A stretch of 64,000 bases of DNA from Capitella teleta (GCA_000328365.1 KB306133.1:107911-171910), one strand, 5' to 3'. Shown: positions 45,307-59,714, counted from the stretch's first letter. Notes: generated by a model not told the origin, from the letters alone. Made by a program: numbers and translations.

Positions 45307-48300
45307 TTATGCGAGAGAAAAAACTCTTCTTAGTCTCGTCTATTCATCCGAATCATAGCCAATCATTGCGTCTATTGATCCGCTGGCGTCGGGCAAATAA
45401 GCCACTAATCTCCAAACGTTTGCAGCGATTCGATTTGAAGAAGAAAAGGAGGACGAGACAGCTCCCTTCTCAAAGCGGACATCGATTCAAATCGATTCCT
45501 TGTGTAAATAATCTGACACTCACTTCACAACAAAATCAGTTTATTCATTGTTCTGACTGTCATCCTCTGAAAATATAATATTGCTCAATTTTCACCGACG
45601 AAAACAGAATTTATGTAATTGAAGGATCGAGATCGCGGCTGTCATCAGTGGCCGGAACATCGATCGGTTTGCGAACTTTGATTTATCTCAATCACAGATC
45701 GATGAATCGAAGTTCCGTCGATCGAATCGTGCCAGTAAGGTATTCATGATCACACTTGGTTTATTGACACGTACACACGTGCGGATAAAGTCTTTCTTAA
45801 TACTAATAATAGGTCAGCAAGTGATGGTGTGTACGGAAACAACTTGTCTGCTGTCGATCGCATGTGTTTGCATCTGTGCATCAGCATCGTGTGCATAGTA
45901 TTGTGCGTGCTGGGCTAATCAGTGCGTGCATGCATGCACAGAAGCTGCAAGCAATTTTCGGGCATCGTGGAATGTAACTTTTTTGTTTGTTGTGCAATTG
46001 GCTTCTTCTTCTTCTCTCTTTTTCTGTGTCTTGAGAATCAGAGCAGATATTTCATCATTTTTCCCTCGTTTCTTTGTCTCTGGGGTGTGAGACTCTTTTT
46101 GTCTGAGTAGATTTGGGGCATATCGGTCGTGAAAGCGAGCGAGGGTGTCAGCCATGAATCGGTCTGTCATAAAATCATCATCGATGCTTTTCAAAAGCTG
46201 AATATATGCGGATGTGTTGCCAGAGGCCGCAGTTACAAAGCCACACTGACATGCAGTGCTGAATTCCACGCCCGTTACTTTTACATGAGCTGGCTGTTCC
46301 CATCACCTCACCCCTTCCCTGGGGCGATCAAAGCATATGCTGGAGCTGCTTCCCTCTTTCGCCTGACACCCTCCTCTGTTTCAGCCGCAAGGGAAGTGAT
46401 GCCCATCGCGGCCATTTGGATTCTGGCGAGCGATAATGCCCGTTTTGGGCCGTAAACTACTGATCGCTTTTAAATCACTGGTTCGGAGTTGTCAACCCCT
46501 GCGCATGCGCCTGGGGCGTCGGCTCTCAGCGCACAAAACAAATGCGCTTTTAATCACCGGGGGTGCGCTGCATAGCAGGTGGATACGCGGAGAAATGGCC
46601 GAGCCGTGAGCCTAATGCCCCAACCGACCGACCCTCCTCCCACGTGGTAGGGTGGGCCTCAGATCAGTTCTTATCCACCCGTCCATATGTCACTCGGGAG
46701 GGGCGCACACCACACACAGAACACGCGCTCAACAGCTGTTCGCGGTCCAAGAACCCAAGAGCACAGGAATTGGTGACGTCACCAAGATATGAACGCACGA
46801 AATGATGACACCTCCACAAAGAATGATGTACGGCAAAATACAGCAATGTCGTGATGTATGGATACGCTCGCTGCTCACTCACATCGATCGTAAATTTGCC
46901 GATAAGAACCGATAAGCGATCATTTCGCACCATCAATAACTTGCTTCTTTGTGATTCAGCTTTTCTCCAATTTGTAAAAGATTCCGAAGATAAGATTCCT
47001 ATATGTTCAGAAATGTTTGTGAACAATGAAAACAGGGCTCGTAAATCGACGCACCGTCCGATCTCCAGTTGCATGCTTTCTCTGCCCTCAGCACACGTGC
47101 ATGCAACCCAGGTATTAGCTCATGCCATCCTTATATTTGTAAACACAGCAAACTTTGTTGGCATTCAACAGAATGTCACTCCCTTATTTCTTAAACCATA
47201 CATATGTATGGATACGTCCACAATGTATTCGTTTATGCTGCTGATATACATCTGTAAACAGATTTATTAATTATCTACTTGGTAAAAGAAAGATTCAAGA
47301 TAAGTCCCCTACCTATGTGTTTAACGAAGAAATAACACCTAAAGCAACATGAGGGTGTATACAATAAATTCCAACCTATGGCGTTAAAATTCCAAGCGTG
47401 CGATAACTTTCACGTATAGGCGGCGCATGCATCTTTCAGGGACTTAAAGACAGTATAAATACCTATAAGTATACTGTACTTCAATGAGATGACGCATGCA
47501 GTATTTTGAATTCATATACTGTACTTTCTAACGGTGAGATTCGAGGAGTGTGAATGCTGCATGTACAGAGCACGATGAGCAGTCATCATCGATCATAAAT
47601 TCATTAGAGCATGTCAGGTGAAAACGAATCTCTCTCGAAGAGTCAACACCGATTCTCAAGAGCCCCAAATGAAGGTGTGAAACAAAAGAGCAAATTGATT
47701 TTAAATCGCGAGGACATCGATGCGAGAGGGCTCTCATACACTCGGTTATTAGCTGCACTGGGTTATTAACGACAAATTTTCTAAACGGCGCACAAAAGCG
47801 AGCGGTTCGTCGGCGGAACTTGGCTCAGAGCGAAGCCAGCGTTCGTCAAAGGGTTCTGTGACCCGCGGACGCCGTGTCACCTCCTTCGTGACGTGTGTAG
47901 CCTTCCGCGGATGATAAATAGTTCCTCTCCGACAAACATGGCGACGATGCTGCCTGTCCAACGCCACTGCGCTGGCACAATATTTGACGAAGATTTAGCA
48001 GATTGCAGGTTGCGAAGAATAAAAAAGAATTTGTCGCGAATAAAAAAAAAAAAAGTACCCCCCCCCCCTCAATGCGTATATATGACTCCTGTGCAAAACG
48101 AGCAATGATGGTACTGAGCGTCAAATAAAGCACTTTGGAAATCGGTTGCTGAGTGCTTTATGCGGAATTTATTGCAACGACAGACTTCAGAGCTCCCTCG
48201 TCCGGAGACCACCCTCCTCACTATAAATATATACGCTCACTCTGGCTAGATATATAAGCACACGCGCTGAATGAGGGGCCGTAAACGGGGTGATTAATCA

Positions 48301-49466
48301 CGGAGTATATGTCACAGTGTTCAGGTTTCGTCTTACACGCAGCACCGACCTCCCGTTCGTCGATGTTTAACCTTTAATGATCCTTCAACCATCGAAAGCG
48401 GTTAATTGTATCGCGATCAATTTGTCAAGAAGTGAATCTGATTAACACCTTAGTCCTCAGCCACTTTGATTAGTGTAAATAGCTCTTGTGTGTAATTAGC
48501 GTCCCTTCCCAACAGTCCATCTCCCCCTCCCCCCTCGATATATTTTTTTTTTTTTTTTTTTTTCTTTTTCGTATCAGTTCCTGCGTCGATCGATTCGTCT
48601 CTCATCACGTAAGCCTTTTCTCTTTTCTTCATCGCAATCTCATTGAGTTATACAGGCGGATTAATGAGTGAAAGGGAGACCCGAGTCAAACAGAAATAAA
48701 ACACCTGAAAATAATTAGGATTATCCCTTAATCTGATATAGAACACGGAATCCTGCCTGCCCTCTCCCGACCTACAGTGAGTATTTTCAGGATCAAACTC
48801 TCTTTTCCACTCTCTGTATGCATACGTATTATACGTGTATGCAGTGTATTCCGTTTTGACATTAAATCTCACAACTTAATTCCACGCTATTTTAGTATTT
48901 ATCACAGCCTGTTCATTGAGACTCGGGTTACGTCATCATATTGCATCATTTACCTGCGCTTCAGGTAGCACTGTAGAGAAGGTATGAATACCGACAGACT
49001 TGATCTGCCAAACTGAGTCAGCTAACTTGCGCTTTTTTTTTTTTCGATGCATGGCTATATACGAAAGAGGATTATACTTGAAGGCGTATAACCATCTCTT
49101 TGTTTCTGTGCCCTGGATTCAAATTCCTCCTCAAGCCTCCTACTAATCAACTAATCCGATTCCATGCCATGGTTTCAGAACAAAGACATTGCCAATAGCG
49201 TCATACTTTACAGAGTTCAGATCATACACAGATTGCTGACAGTGCAGAGCCTCTAAGAATTGTATCAAAATTTCGGTGCATATTAATTTTCTCATGCACT
49301 CTCTCCATCTCTCCGCCTCTGTCTCTCACGCATATTCAACTGACATACACGTCAAATATTCTTCTTTCTCAACACACTCTGCCCTTTAATCGTGTCTCTC
49401 TCTCTCTCTCTCTCGCTCGCTTTCTTACCCCAGTCCACTCGCAGAACTAAACACTTATCTTTCCAG
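45307..49466. other. Region downstream of Lhx gene B, no confirmed gene
   Basis: No recognised coding sequence. A frame starting ATGGCGACGATG at 47939 has a good start context and sits in GC-rich DNA, but it runs into poly(A)/poly(C) after about 36 codons. CRE at 46774 and NRF1-like site at 46501. A (TC)n run at about 49395-49418 precedes the candidate exon below. Confidence 0.45.
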
Positions 49467-49579
49467 ACGCCCTCTTCGGCTTAGCTCCGCCCACAAAGCC
49501 TTGGCTCCGCCCACTCAGCAGCTCCCCAGCGAAGAAGAAGCAAGCAGCGGAATGCGACGACGGCGCCTCTATGGGCTGA
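49467..49579 (+). other. Candidate terminal exon, possibly alternative for Lhx gene B
   Basis: A long pyrimidine tract and the acceptor ATCTTTCCAG (ending 49466) precede a GC-rich segment. In the frame for a phase-1 donor it reads ALFGLAPPTKPWLRPLSSSP and then AKKKQAAECDDGASMG before a stop at 49577-49579. Exon 5 of gene B ends in phase 1 (44059), so splicing exon 5 directly to this segment would stay in frame and replace the last 76 residues. An ATTAAA lies about 50 bp downstream. It is not recognised by homology and could belong to another gene. Confidence 0.25.
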
Positions 49580-52500
49580 GCACGGAACTCGCGTCATCTG
49601 GGTTTACGATCGACGCCGTACTTACGAGGGAGCAATATTAAAATATAACCTGTATGTTATTCGCTGTATAACTACGTTTGGTGAACGCATGGCTTGCACT
49701 GACCAAATGCACCGCATATAAATAAGCATGGCGAACGATATAATAACCTGATCTTGTACTTCAACTCGAAAATATCCGTGCGTCCCCCCATCAGGGTGTT
49801 TTCATGCAGACAGATGTGTACATATATTTCTGTGCGTATATGCAATTGCTTTGATTGTTGAAGAATAACGCTACCGTACTAAGGTAGGTTTGGACTTTTG
49901 TTGACAAAAAGTGCGTAATCACACACATAACGCAGATGACAGAGATTAAAGTATTTTACACACAACAACATCTAAAGATGATTCGCTGAGGAAGCTTACC
50001 TGAGCATCGTCGTTTGATTTCCGTTGAAAGGTGTTTATTTCATATAAACTCATTGTGCTGCATTGAACACGTGGGCCAACTTGGTCTCAACCCGATCAGA
50101 CTTACGTGTATTATCAGAAGATGAGCTATGCCTATATGTTATTGTACCTACACCTGCACACATGCCAATTTACCACTTTTCTTCAACATAAAATTGTTTG
50201 CATTTTACTTTCTCCGTTTTGTCATGAAATCTCAACTTATATAATTTATGTAATATCACATTTCTTGTTGCCGAGCAATACACGCATTATGAAGGAAGTC
50301 TGCAATAATGCAAGAGTTGGACAACATTTGCCACAAACACCCCTATACAGGTGCATTGAGTTTCCAATCATTGAAATGTTGTTCGAATGCTCATTCCAGG
50401 TATATGCTATCTGGATATATATACATGCGTATACATGAAATTCATTTTAATTTGATTCTAGTGTTCCATCGTTTGGACACTTTTTCTCAACGGTGTGGAA
50501 AATAAACTCTGTAGTTTATCAAACCCAATTTGGTTTAAAATTGAAACCATGCAAACGATAAAGAATCTAATCTGTAAGCGAATTGCTCAATCGCTGTCGG
50601 CATGCTGAGAGTCGATCAGAGCTGCATTATCCCGCGAGATTTGAGACGGATCCTATCGCGATTACGTCATAGACAATCATCAATTCTTGCACGGTCAGCT
50701 GATCAGAGGAGGGCTGCAACTCATATCGTTGAAGAATGCCTCTCCAGAGAGCAGATCCTATTCTCCAAAGAGAGCAGACCCTATTCTCCACAAGAGATCC
50801 CTCCCCACAGTATCATGTTTTGCATAACATTCGCCGGTTATTACGTGACGACCGGCACATCCACAGATAAAGCGGCCATTTTGAATACTTGATGAGCCGG
50901 CTTTTTTTTTTCAAAAGAGATAATCGGATCGTTTGAATAACAAAACATGTCGATCATTGTTGGGCCAATCGAATTTCGCTTGTCTGTCATTAAGTCCCCG
51001 TTTTCGGACATACATACCTTTCTATGGGCGATAATGGAGAGTTTTGGGGTGGTACAGGAAAGGTGACTGGCGGAATGTGTTAGGTGTTCCTTTCTCATGT
51101 AAATAGATAAATACTGACGCTATTCTCATCAAAGTCACGCTAAACGGGCGGTGCATTCAGTTGGGTATACTTATGGAATCAGTTGCCCTATGCTTTCAGT
51201 CTTGCGCCAAAACCAGCTGAATTTATACCATTCTGACAAAACTGTCAACGTGTAATAACTTTAATGATACAGATAATTCGTTTGGCGAATTTTGAATTAT
51301 TGTATTATTATTGTAGTCTATTATTATTATTCAAACAATAATAACCGCATGTTTTATATCTTTGAGGAGTGAAGTATCGTTCATCAATTGACCATAATTG
51401 TGTAGCGACAAGTTTACGTAACGACACGAAAGCAAATAAACCACAGCGGAACCAAGTTGCCTCGACATCTCGACAGACTAACTTTTATTGACACGTATGT
51501 ATTATATACCATAATTCATCAGACGTAATATGTTGCAAGCATCGGTGGTATGTTTCAAACTGCATGCTTCGCCTGTGCTCAGTAATTAAGGTCACGTTCG
51601 GGTGCTGCCTTATGCAATCATGACTGACCTTGACCGCACCATGACTTGCAATGCAATTATGAATGAAACAAGTTCGAAAATACCCCTCATACAGAATATT
51701 ACGTCAGGACTTATGCAACAGCTCCATGGTTAATATCGAACAGGTAACGATTTCCTTGCCTTAATTTTTAACTCCCTACAAGTACACGCCTTTGTTTTAC
51801 AATTAAGCATAATAATATTGAGGTCGCGAGGGTTGAAGTTTCCAAGACAAGATGTACTCCAAAAAAACCTCCGAGGTGGAAAGAGAACCGTGCCCCGCAT
51901 CGCACAACTCTCAACTTTTATAGATCCGAGCCCGAAATACCCTGGTCACAACTTCCAAGAAATAGGCCGATGAGGCCATCGAGGTCGATTTCTTGGAAAC
52001 GATTCTGTGTGTTCCTCGCAGTCAATGGGATGACAAGAAAATGCATTGTTTATAGAGTTGTCACAATCTATAAAATATACACTGCACTCAGCGACCTGAC
52101 GCTGACCATAACATTGTATACATTTATATTACACACAATTATTTGAGGGGGTGGGGGTGATTCCTATATATGCAAGGGTATATGAGGAGCGTGATATGAA
52201 TGCTGACCGCGCGTGCTATAATCTAGGTGAGCTGCAATGCATGCTTCGGGGAGACATCCATGTGAATGCAATGCATTCGAATGAGCAAGCGATCCGGCCC
52301 ATGAATAGCAAGTAGGCCAGGGATGTCCCCGATGACGCAACACGGATCCTCGCTTCTTAGTGACGTAATCGGGGGTAAAGCGCGACAGACATGTGACAGA
52401 CGTGAAGCGGCACGTGTTTCCGGTCGAACGCGTTGCCATGCGATACAATCGCTATTAGCAACGCTTGCACAACAAGGGCGTCCCTGGCAACGCACCCTAT

Positions 52501-53111
52501 TATCACCCGTCGTCGTAGAGTCGCCTCTAAATCAGCGCTTGGCATGAAATGCGCTTGGCAGCTCATTACCGTAATCTGCCCTCGATCGGCATGCGCGCCC
52601 CGTTCTCCCTCCGCTGGTGAACGCCGAGGGGAAACCCTGAATATAGGGGTCAAAGGTTAAAAAGGGCAACCAGTACAAATGGATATGCGACGTCTGTACG
52701 ACTCCAGTGTATACTTGTATGTTATGCAATAACAATTACAATCTCCTCTCCGAGTTGGAATATTTCTAGGATAACCAAGAACGAGAATTCCCATCACAGA
52801 ATCTGTTCTGTGAGCGTGCATTATTGCCGCGCATCGTCATGATCTGGGGCTTTTCTTTGACCTCCTGACCTCCACCTCCCTCTTCCCCACGATCCAATAG
52901 AACACACGAGACACCTGTGTGTGTTCCACCTGCACGACGGAGGCGCTAATCTGGCCACAAGAACAAGCAGACATCAAAGGATTCACAGAAGCAGATGGTC
53001 CCCAAATTAGGTCACTCGGGTGACGTCATCACTTTGTTGATCGCTGATTGGTTTTCAACAACTTCTGGACCTCAATCTTTTTTCCGTCATATTTGAGTTC
53101 TACAAAGGTGT
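49580..53111. other. AT-rich intergenic DNA
   Basis: No gene recognised. A 22-bp direct duplication (AGAGAGCAG...CTATTCTCCA) is at about 50738-50785. Confidence 0.45.
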
Positions 53112-53168
53112 GCGCATGCGCTGATTCCGCTTCAAAGAAGAATGTAAGATGGCGGTCCTCATAAGGAG
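53021..53168 (+). promoter_or_regulatory. Candidate CpG-type promoter with a tiny first coding exon
   Basis: CRE TGACGTCA (53021), NRF1 palindrome GCGCATGCGC (53112-53121) and YY1-type AAGATGGCGG (53146-53155) line up within 135 bp. The YY1 motif contains ATG 53149, which opens MAVLIR and meets a donor AG|GTAATT at 53169. YY1 sites overlapping the start codon are common in housekeeping genes. I could not find the next exon downstream, so the gene is unproven. Confidence 0.3.
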
Positions 53169-56148
53169 GTAATTTCCGGTCTGGATATTCACTTCCGTCT
53201 TGAGCACACGCTACACGGGTGGTTGAATCGAATGAGGGATGTAGGGTCTAAATCCTCCCAAATATGAGACATTTAGATGGAATAACATAAAAGTGTGTGT
53301 GTGTATGTATGGCCTACAGATTGAACTGACAAATATATAAATACAAAAATGTATATAACGCCCTATCTTTTCCGTCACAATTAAGGCGCTCGAAGCACAG
53401 TCAAAAAAGGTTAGAGGAACAATTAAATAGTCAATCTGGAATAGTTTGAGGGTCTTTGTGTAGAAAGCAAAACAAAACACCTGGAGGTCCGTATCTATGA
53501 AAACATTCGTGATTGGATCTCACCTCCAACAAAAGACGGTGACATCTTTAGAAAGCCAGATTGAGAAACGCGCAAGTGACAATGTTTAGCCTCAGTTGTA
53601 TAATTGGCCAATTGCCAAGGATAATAGGCGATGAAGTGTCAGGATTGTTCCTGAAGAGCTGCGACATCAGGATGCGGGAAAGGAAGCGGTTGAGGGAACA
53701 AGTAATTCGATTCCAATTTCATTTGCCGCGAGAAATGGGAAGTTAACGCTTCGTACATGACCAGCATTACTGTACTGCATAGCGCCTCCTCTTCTCCTCC
53801 TCTTATCTCCTCTCACCTCCACCAATTTTTTTTTTTTTTTTAATTAAATCGCAATTTCAGCCTGACCCTCCCTGTTTAATCCTGGCACTATGGCTTCTGT
53901 CAGAGGCACATACACAGCGCAGACATGTGTCACGTGAGGGCGTTTACCTGTGCGGCAAGCAGCGCAGCGTCACACGGCAAATTGAAGAGGACAGCTAATT
54001 AAATGCGCTGTCACCTGGCTCCGATCAACCCCAACACACGCGCAAGTGGATTGCGTAATCAAGCAGGGCACGAGGTCTCCTGGGATTCCGTGCATTTTGG
54101 GGCAGTTTGGTGGATGCAGTCTCCAGGGTTCAGATCCCTCTCCACCTGCCGTGGATGCCCTGGGAGCATTCAGCAGAGGTGCATCGAGGGCTTTCGCTGA
54201 GGAGTGGGCCTGACTGCAGTGTACCAAATCAACTGATGATGCGTTGCAGCCCAGTGGCCATTTGCATGGGTGCAAAATGCAAAATGTTGTTGGATGTGGT
54301 GTTCATATAACAAAATATACTTTTGTCGGCACAAAGAGTGCTTTACAAGTATACAGTGTAATTATATATTATACAGTTTTATTCCGCGCATTATAAAGTT
54401 TGTCTGAAGTGAGATGTCTGTATAATTGACAGTATACCTGCATCGCACGTTCGTTGTTCACGTGTACGTGTTCTGGTGATTCTGAGCAGCGGCGAAATGA
54501 ACACGAGTTCTTTGTTTGCTGATTGCAGTTTGATGAGGGAAGCGGCACAGGGGATGACCTCAACCCCATGCGACAGCGACGGTGCCTGGTCATGACACCC
54601 CTCGGAAGCAGCCCTTGAAGGCGCTATAAATAGCATCACTCATTGTCACAAGCAGATGTACAGTCGATGACATTTCCAGGTGCAGCAGAAACTCAACCCG
54701 GCGCCGATTAATTGGCATCGCGAAATATATTTTTGAATGATAACGGAGCGAGTATACTCGACTGCATGCGCAACGTCGCTTTATACCAAAGAACATTGCA
54801 CATGTAATCATCGCGCTGGTGTCCACAGGCCGCACGGCAATCGCAATTGCAGCGATGATCGCATTAGAGCGACGCTCGATCAAGCAATTTCGTCAAATCG
54901 GGTTTTCGCCCGCCCGGGGGCTGCTGCATCACGGGCGTTTCCTGAGCAGCAAACGCCAATCTGTTTAGCGAGTGGTCGCTTTCGCCCGGAGGCTGTGCTC
55001 CTCGTCCCCCGCTTTCTATTCATTGCGTCGACATAGACGGTCGAGAGCGAGGGTCCATCTTCCCATTCAGCTGAAATTTCGCTCTTTTCTCATAATCAGA
55101 GATAATGTTATCTCCGTGGCCATGTGTCGCTGGCTGTCAGGGGCGAGGACTGGAGCGTCCCTCCCGACGCACTGCCGTCCATTCAACCGACGACTGCTGC
55201 CGGCATAAAACCGACCACATTCAACTCTGCGACCGCGACAAAAAAGGAGAGTCCATGCAGTTGAACTATGCTTCACATGCACGATAGAGCAATGTTGATA
55301 TTTGATCGGGAATTCGACAGCAACTGATATAATGAAATTCGATGTCATCTAGATGAAGTTTGCTGCAGCAATTCATCGTACATTCAGCGCATGCGCAGTG
55401 CTGACAGCCACTATGCGCACGCAAAACGGTCTGGTCCCTCTGCGACTGGTCGCAATGCGATTACGCGCGAGAAATGGAATTCGAAATGGCCCAGACGACG
55501 CCATATTTGATCTGTAATCGAATCTTGCACGCGTCCATTTCAGCGGGTTCGCTCGAATGACGGATAATTTCTCTGCCCAGCCGCCCCTCATGTTCAGAGG
55601 GGGCTCTAATGCCGCGATTACCCCATACGCCGCTTACACGCGTTCCTCAAACAAGCCACGCGTGCCGCTTCACAGACAGTCAGTAATTCACGGCTAAAAT
55701 GAAGGAAAATTGCATTTATTATTATTTTTAAATCCACAGAAGGAGTTTTTTCTATGCATGTGTAAGGGATCGTCCGCAAGACCTTTTTGAAAATGCAGCT
55801 TGGCTTTCGAGTCCATTTGTCTTGCTTTGACCTAGTTAGTCAAATGAAGGCTTCGTCCCAACTCTAATTGGCTACAAACGAGAAACAGCCGGTCGCCTCT
55901 TTTTGCGCTGATGCCAATTCCAACGCTCGCAGACTTCGCGCCAAAACTCTTTGATAAATGATGGAAGTCGTGTGCGAGTTTTGCGCCCCTTGCGGCCGCC
56001 TCGGGCCATTCATCTCCATTTTTAGAGCGGCGTTTCGGATCCATCCTCGTTCGGGGCCTTCTGCCGGCCCATTGTTCTTCTGTGACCCATCTGACCGGCT
56101 CTTCAGCTGCAGCATCTCTTCAGGGATTTACCGGCATATGGGTCACAG

Positions 56149-56162
56149 GTTGCTATGGAAAC
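56149..56162 (+). promoter_or_regulatory. RFX X-box
   Basis: GTTGCTATGGAAAC fits the X-box consensus RYYNYYN(1-3)RRNRAC. Confidence 0.45.
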
Positions 56163-56822
56163 AAAACAATACAAAGGGTATACATGGTATTAAAACTATA
56201 TAATAGGTGCATTTGTCAAGCGGGATCCCCTTTGCATGTTCATGTAAAGTTCAAAGTTCGTCGCACGGTAAAGCATTGACGCCTCATGCCTGTTTGGCCT
56301 ATGCCTCATGACCATTCACGTTTGACCAAATGCCTCCCGACTCTGGTTTCGATTTTGCGTTAGGAAAGCATTCGCCTAAATTGCATTGCCTAACCCTATC
56401 ATCACGTATATTGAAAATATTATTCATTCACAAAAAGTCACATTTAATTTTCAATTCTAGAAAATACATCTCGAATTTTTATTATTACTTTTATTACCGA
56501 ACAAATTTCTTTCATTTCTTTCATTGCCGAATATAGTAGGTGGCAGGCAAGGGATACATGACAGAACTTTAGAATTATGATTCAATACTGAATTGAGAAG
56601 AAACGAAACTCCAAGTGGCTATTACCTCAGCCTGTCTCTGGAATCAGATAGAAATCTCGGTGTTATGTAACTTCTGTAACCCTCTTGACCTCTCATCTGC
56701 TCAGTGTGGATCCCGGTTCTTTGGCCACTGACATGTTACGAACGGCGTCACTTTCACCTGTTGCATTTGTAAACATATCGCAGCTCCGACTTTCAGCGCG
56801 AATCACGCAATATGGCGTGCAC

Positions 56823-56850
56823 GTCGCTATGGTTACATCACCATGGTTAC
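56823..56850. promoter_or_regulatory. Two abutting X-box-like sites
   Basis: GTCGCTATGGTTAC is followed directly by ATCACCATGGTTAC. Each has one good X-box half. Confidence 0.4.
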
Positions 56851-58350
56851 CGGACCACAACGGAGCTTGTCAAAGATTACGCGAAGTGAAGAGAGTACGC
56901 CCACCGGACGACATTCGCAGACCTGACATTCTCTAACGAAGCGAGTGAGTTAATCTGAAGTTTGCTTGCGCTGCACGGAAGGGGGCTTTGTCTGAGAGAG
57001 ATCAGAGTCCTATAATGTATTTGAAATCAAGGTATTCGGCGCCCACTCAAAGCAGAAGATTGTACAATGATCACTTGTCTGCGAGGATACAACATCTCCC
57101 AATACAAACCAGGATTCAAATACAGGTATATACGCGTAGTGCCTCTCCATCTCTGGCCCTGCCGTTTGTCCTTGGGGTCGATGGGAGTGGGGGGGGGATT
57201 GGGTCTGCGTCGTCCGGGGGCATTAATCGGGGAGAGGGGCGTCCTAATCTACGCGGAATGGGACGCGGGATAAGGCGGAAGAGGAGGGCGCATGCGCAAA
57301 AGTGGTCTTTGTTATGGGCGATAATACGGAGCCATGTGGCGTTGCTCTGATACGGATAACGATAAGGAGACGGCTCCATTCTCTGATCCCTAACCCGAGG
57401 GGCGTAGCTGAAGTCTGTATTATGCTGCATGCATTATGCATAGAAGATACATGCCATGGCCATTGTATATGCGCGCATAGATAATGCTATGCAATGTAGG
57501 TACACTCTGGTGCAAAAGAAACGCACCTCGTCGTGCGTATGTTTTCAGTTGAACCGCTTATATGGTTATACGCGCACGTGAAACTGGTTGATCGACGGAG
57601 CAATCTACAAGAGTTTGAAATAGACATTTTTATGTACAATGTACATGTAGTTTTCTATCTAATCCATCTCGTATCTATAGTTAATTCATTGTAGGGAATT
57701 TCCGCTTTTCACAACTGTCTAACTCACACACTGATGCATGCACATGCAGTGGTTTTTCTACGCAATCCCTCAATGAGACGTTTAATCCTGCAAGATGTTC
57801 TGAACCAGCACTCTGTGATCAACTTGAGGAACCTATATACTTATATAGGCTGTTATGAAAGCATTATTCTTCAATTTTCCGATAAAGTTCTGTTTTTATC
57901 CCCACCCCCGCCCTCCTCCCAGACCAAAAGCAAAACTAATCGAAGCCCAATGCAGCGTCCCTCTCCCCACAGACCTCGTCCCTCCCATTTTCCTCTGTGC
58001 AGCTCCCTTATCAAGAGGCAATTTCGCTCAGATTGACAGAGAATCCCAGTCGAGGATCCAGGAAGGGATCAGGAAGCGATTGTCATCATTCTTCCATCTT
58101 GGCGGCGTCAGAATCGGAATCCCGGGGGACGAGCGACTTCTGCCAATATGACGACGATTGAGAATATCGACATGGACATGCTACAAGAATTCAGATTAAA
58201 CACGACACCGGATTCTACGTGAGAGGGTGGAATTGTTTGAGAAGAAGCTTTAACTAAAGGAATGGTGTAAAATGATTCACTGGTAGAATCCAGTTCAATG
58301 ATTTTCAATTTAATTAATAACTTTCAAACGCACTTTAATTCTTTTCTTTT

Positions 58351-58382
<32 letters not shown>

Positions 58383-59714
58383 CTATTTAATGCTGTTTAT
58401 TCCTTATCTACACAGACACGTGCTAATTTCAGTGTATATTCACGTGTATAATATACATATACAGATCTTCTCGTTGATATAAAATATGGCGGGTTTCGCC
58501 GAAAAACTACTGGCGATCCGGGGGGTCGAAAACCGTGATAATCGGCCATTGTTTCGGACTTTTTTTTTATATAATGCCTCGAGGGTGCTGTTGGAAAATA
58601 TCTTATTTGAGTCACTTAGGATGTTAATTCATGTCTAATACTTCGGGACATAGTGCATGGATGATTTATGAAGGCTCTGAGCCCAAAAACCTGAAAACCG
58701 CTTATAATCACCCCACATGGTGTTTTTCGCTCATAGCTCGCTTTCGCAATTTGCGACTTGTGACCGGTTTTGCCGTGGACGCTCATATATATCAGCATTG
58801 TGTGTCGTGCTGAAATAAGCCAAAAATGAATTCACATTGATGTGAATGAAACAGCTCAGCGATTTCCTGTCAAGTGCACAAGTGGTGATTACGTAACCTC
58901 CGACGCGCGCATGCGCAAATGCAGACAGGCGGACCTGGTTCGCACACAGCATCAGATGCACGCATGCATGTTCTTCGCGTATACATGCAATGTTATACAA
59001 TATAAAGACAGATAATATCCCATCTCACAAATGAAATCAAACTACAGAAAGAGAAAAAAATAATCTATAAAAATGAGGAGGCTACCAACGAGGAGCAAGA
59101 GTAGGAGGAGGGTGAGGATGCAATCAAAACTCTGCCCGCAGCGCATGCGCGGTAGGAAGAGCAGATGTCTGTGTATTTACATCCATGCAGCGGCTGTTTC
59201 TCTTTCGTTGTGAACTTCTGATCGGGTTTCTTGGCCTGAAGCTGTCTTGCTTCGCTTCCAACGCGCGTTTAACGCTGCACTGACATCACGTTTGACAAGC
59301 GCATCGAACCACAGCAGCAGAAACGCAAAACTTGCCCGTGAAACAAGTTGCGTTGCGCAGATGAAAGAACACAACGATCCATTAGTCATTTTACGCCTCA
59401 TCGACGCGCAAATCTTTGATGTTGCATAAGACGCATGTTGTACAAGAGTCAAGGAACAACTGCTCTGCAACCTCTGTGTTTATAGAGCTGATCTCGCATT
59501 TATTTGGAAAAGAGTTTCGCTCGTTTTGATCATGCCATAAATCAGTGACGTCACGTGCGCAAGAACTGTGTACATTTGGAATAAGTGTATAAAGATGCAC
59601 ATACATGAGATACATTGCATCACACTGCAGCCAAAATGGCGATATACAACCACAATTACATGTAATAGATACCCCCCCCCCCCCCCTTTACGCTTCAAAC
59701 TTCAGCAGACTCCT

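Larger units (their letters stand above)
33372..59150. promoter_or_regulatory. Dispersed cluster of ten exact NRF1-like palindromes
   Basis: Exact GCGCATGCGC occurs at 33372, 37048, 37215, 43392, 46501, 53112, 55387, 57289, 58907 and 59141. Nine-base near-matches (GCGCATGCG) occur at 31502, 33901, 43023, 43688 and 44262. None falls in a coding exon. The exact sites are palindromes, so strand is undefined. NRF1 binds YGCGCAYGCGCR in unmethylated CpG promoters (family knowledge). Whether these are bound is unknown. Confidence 0.6.
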
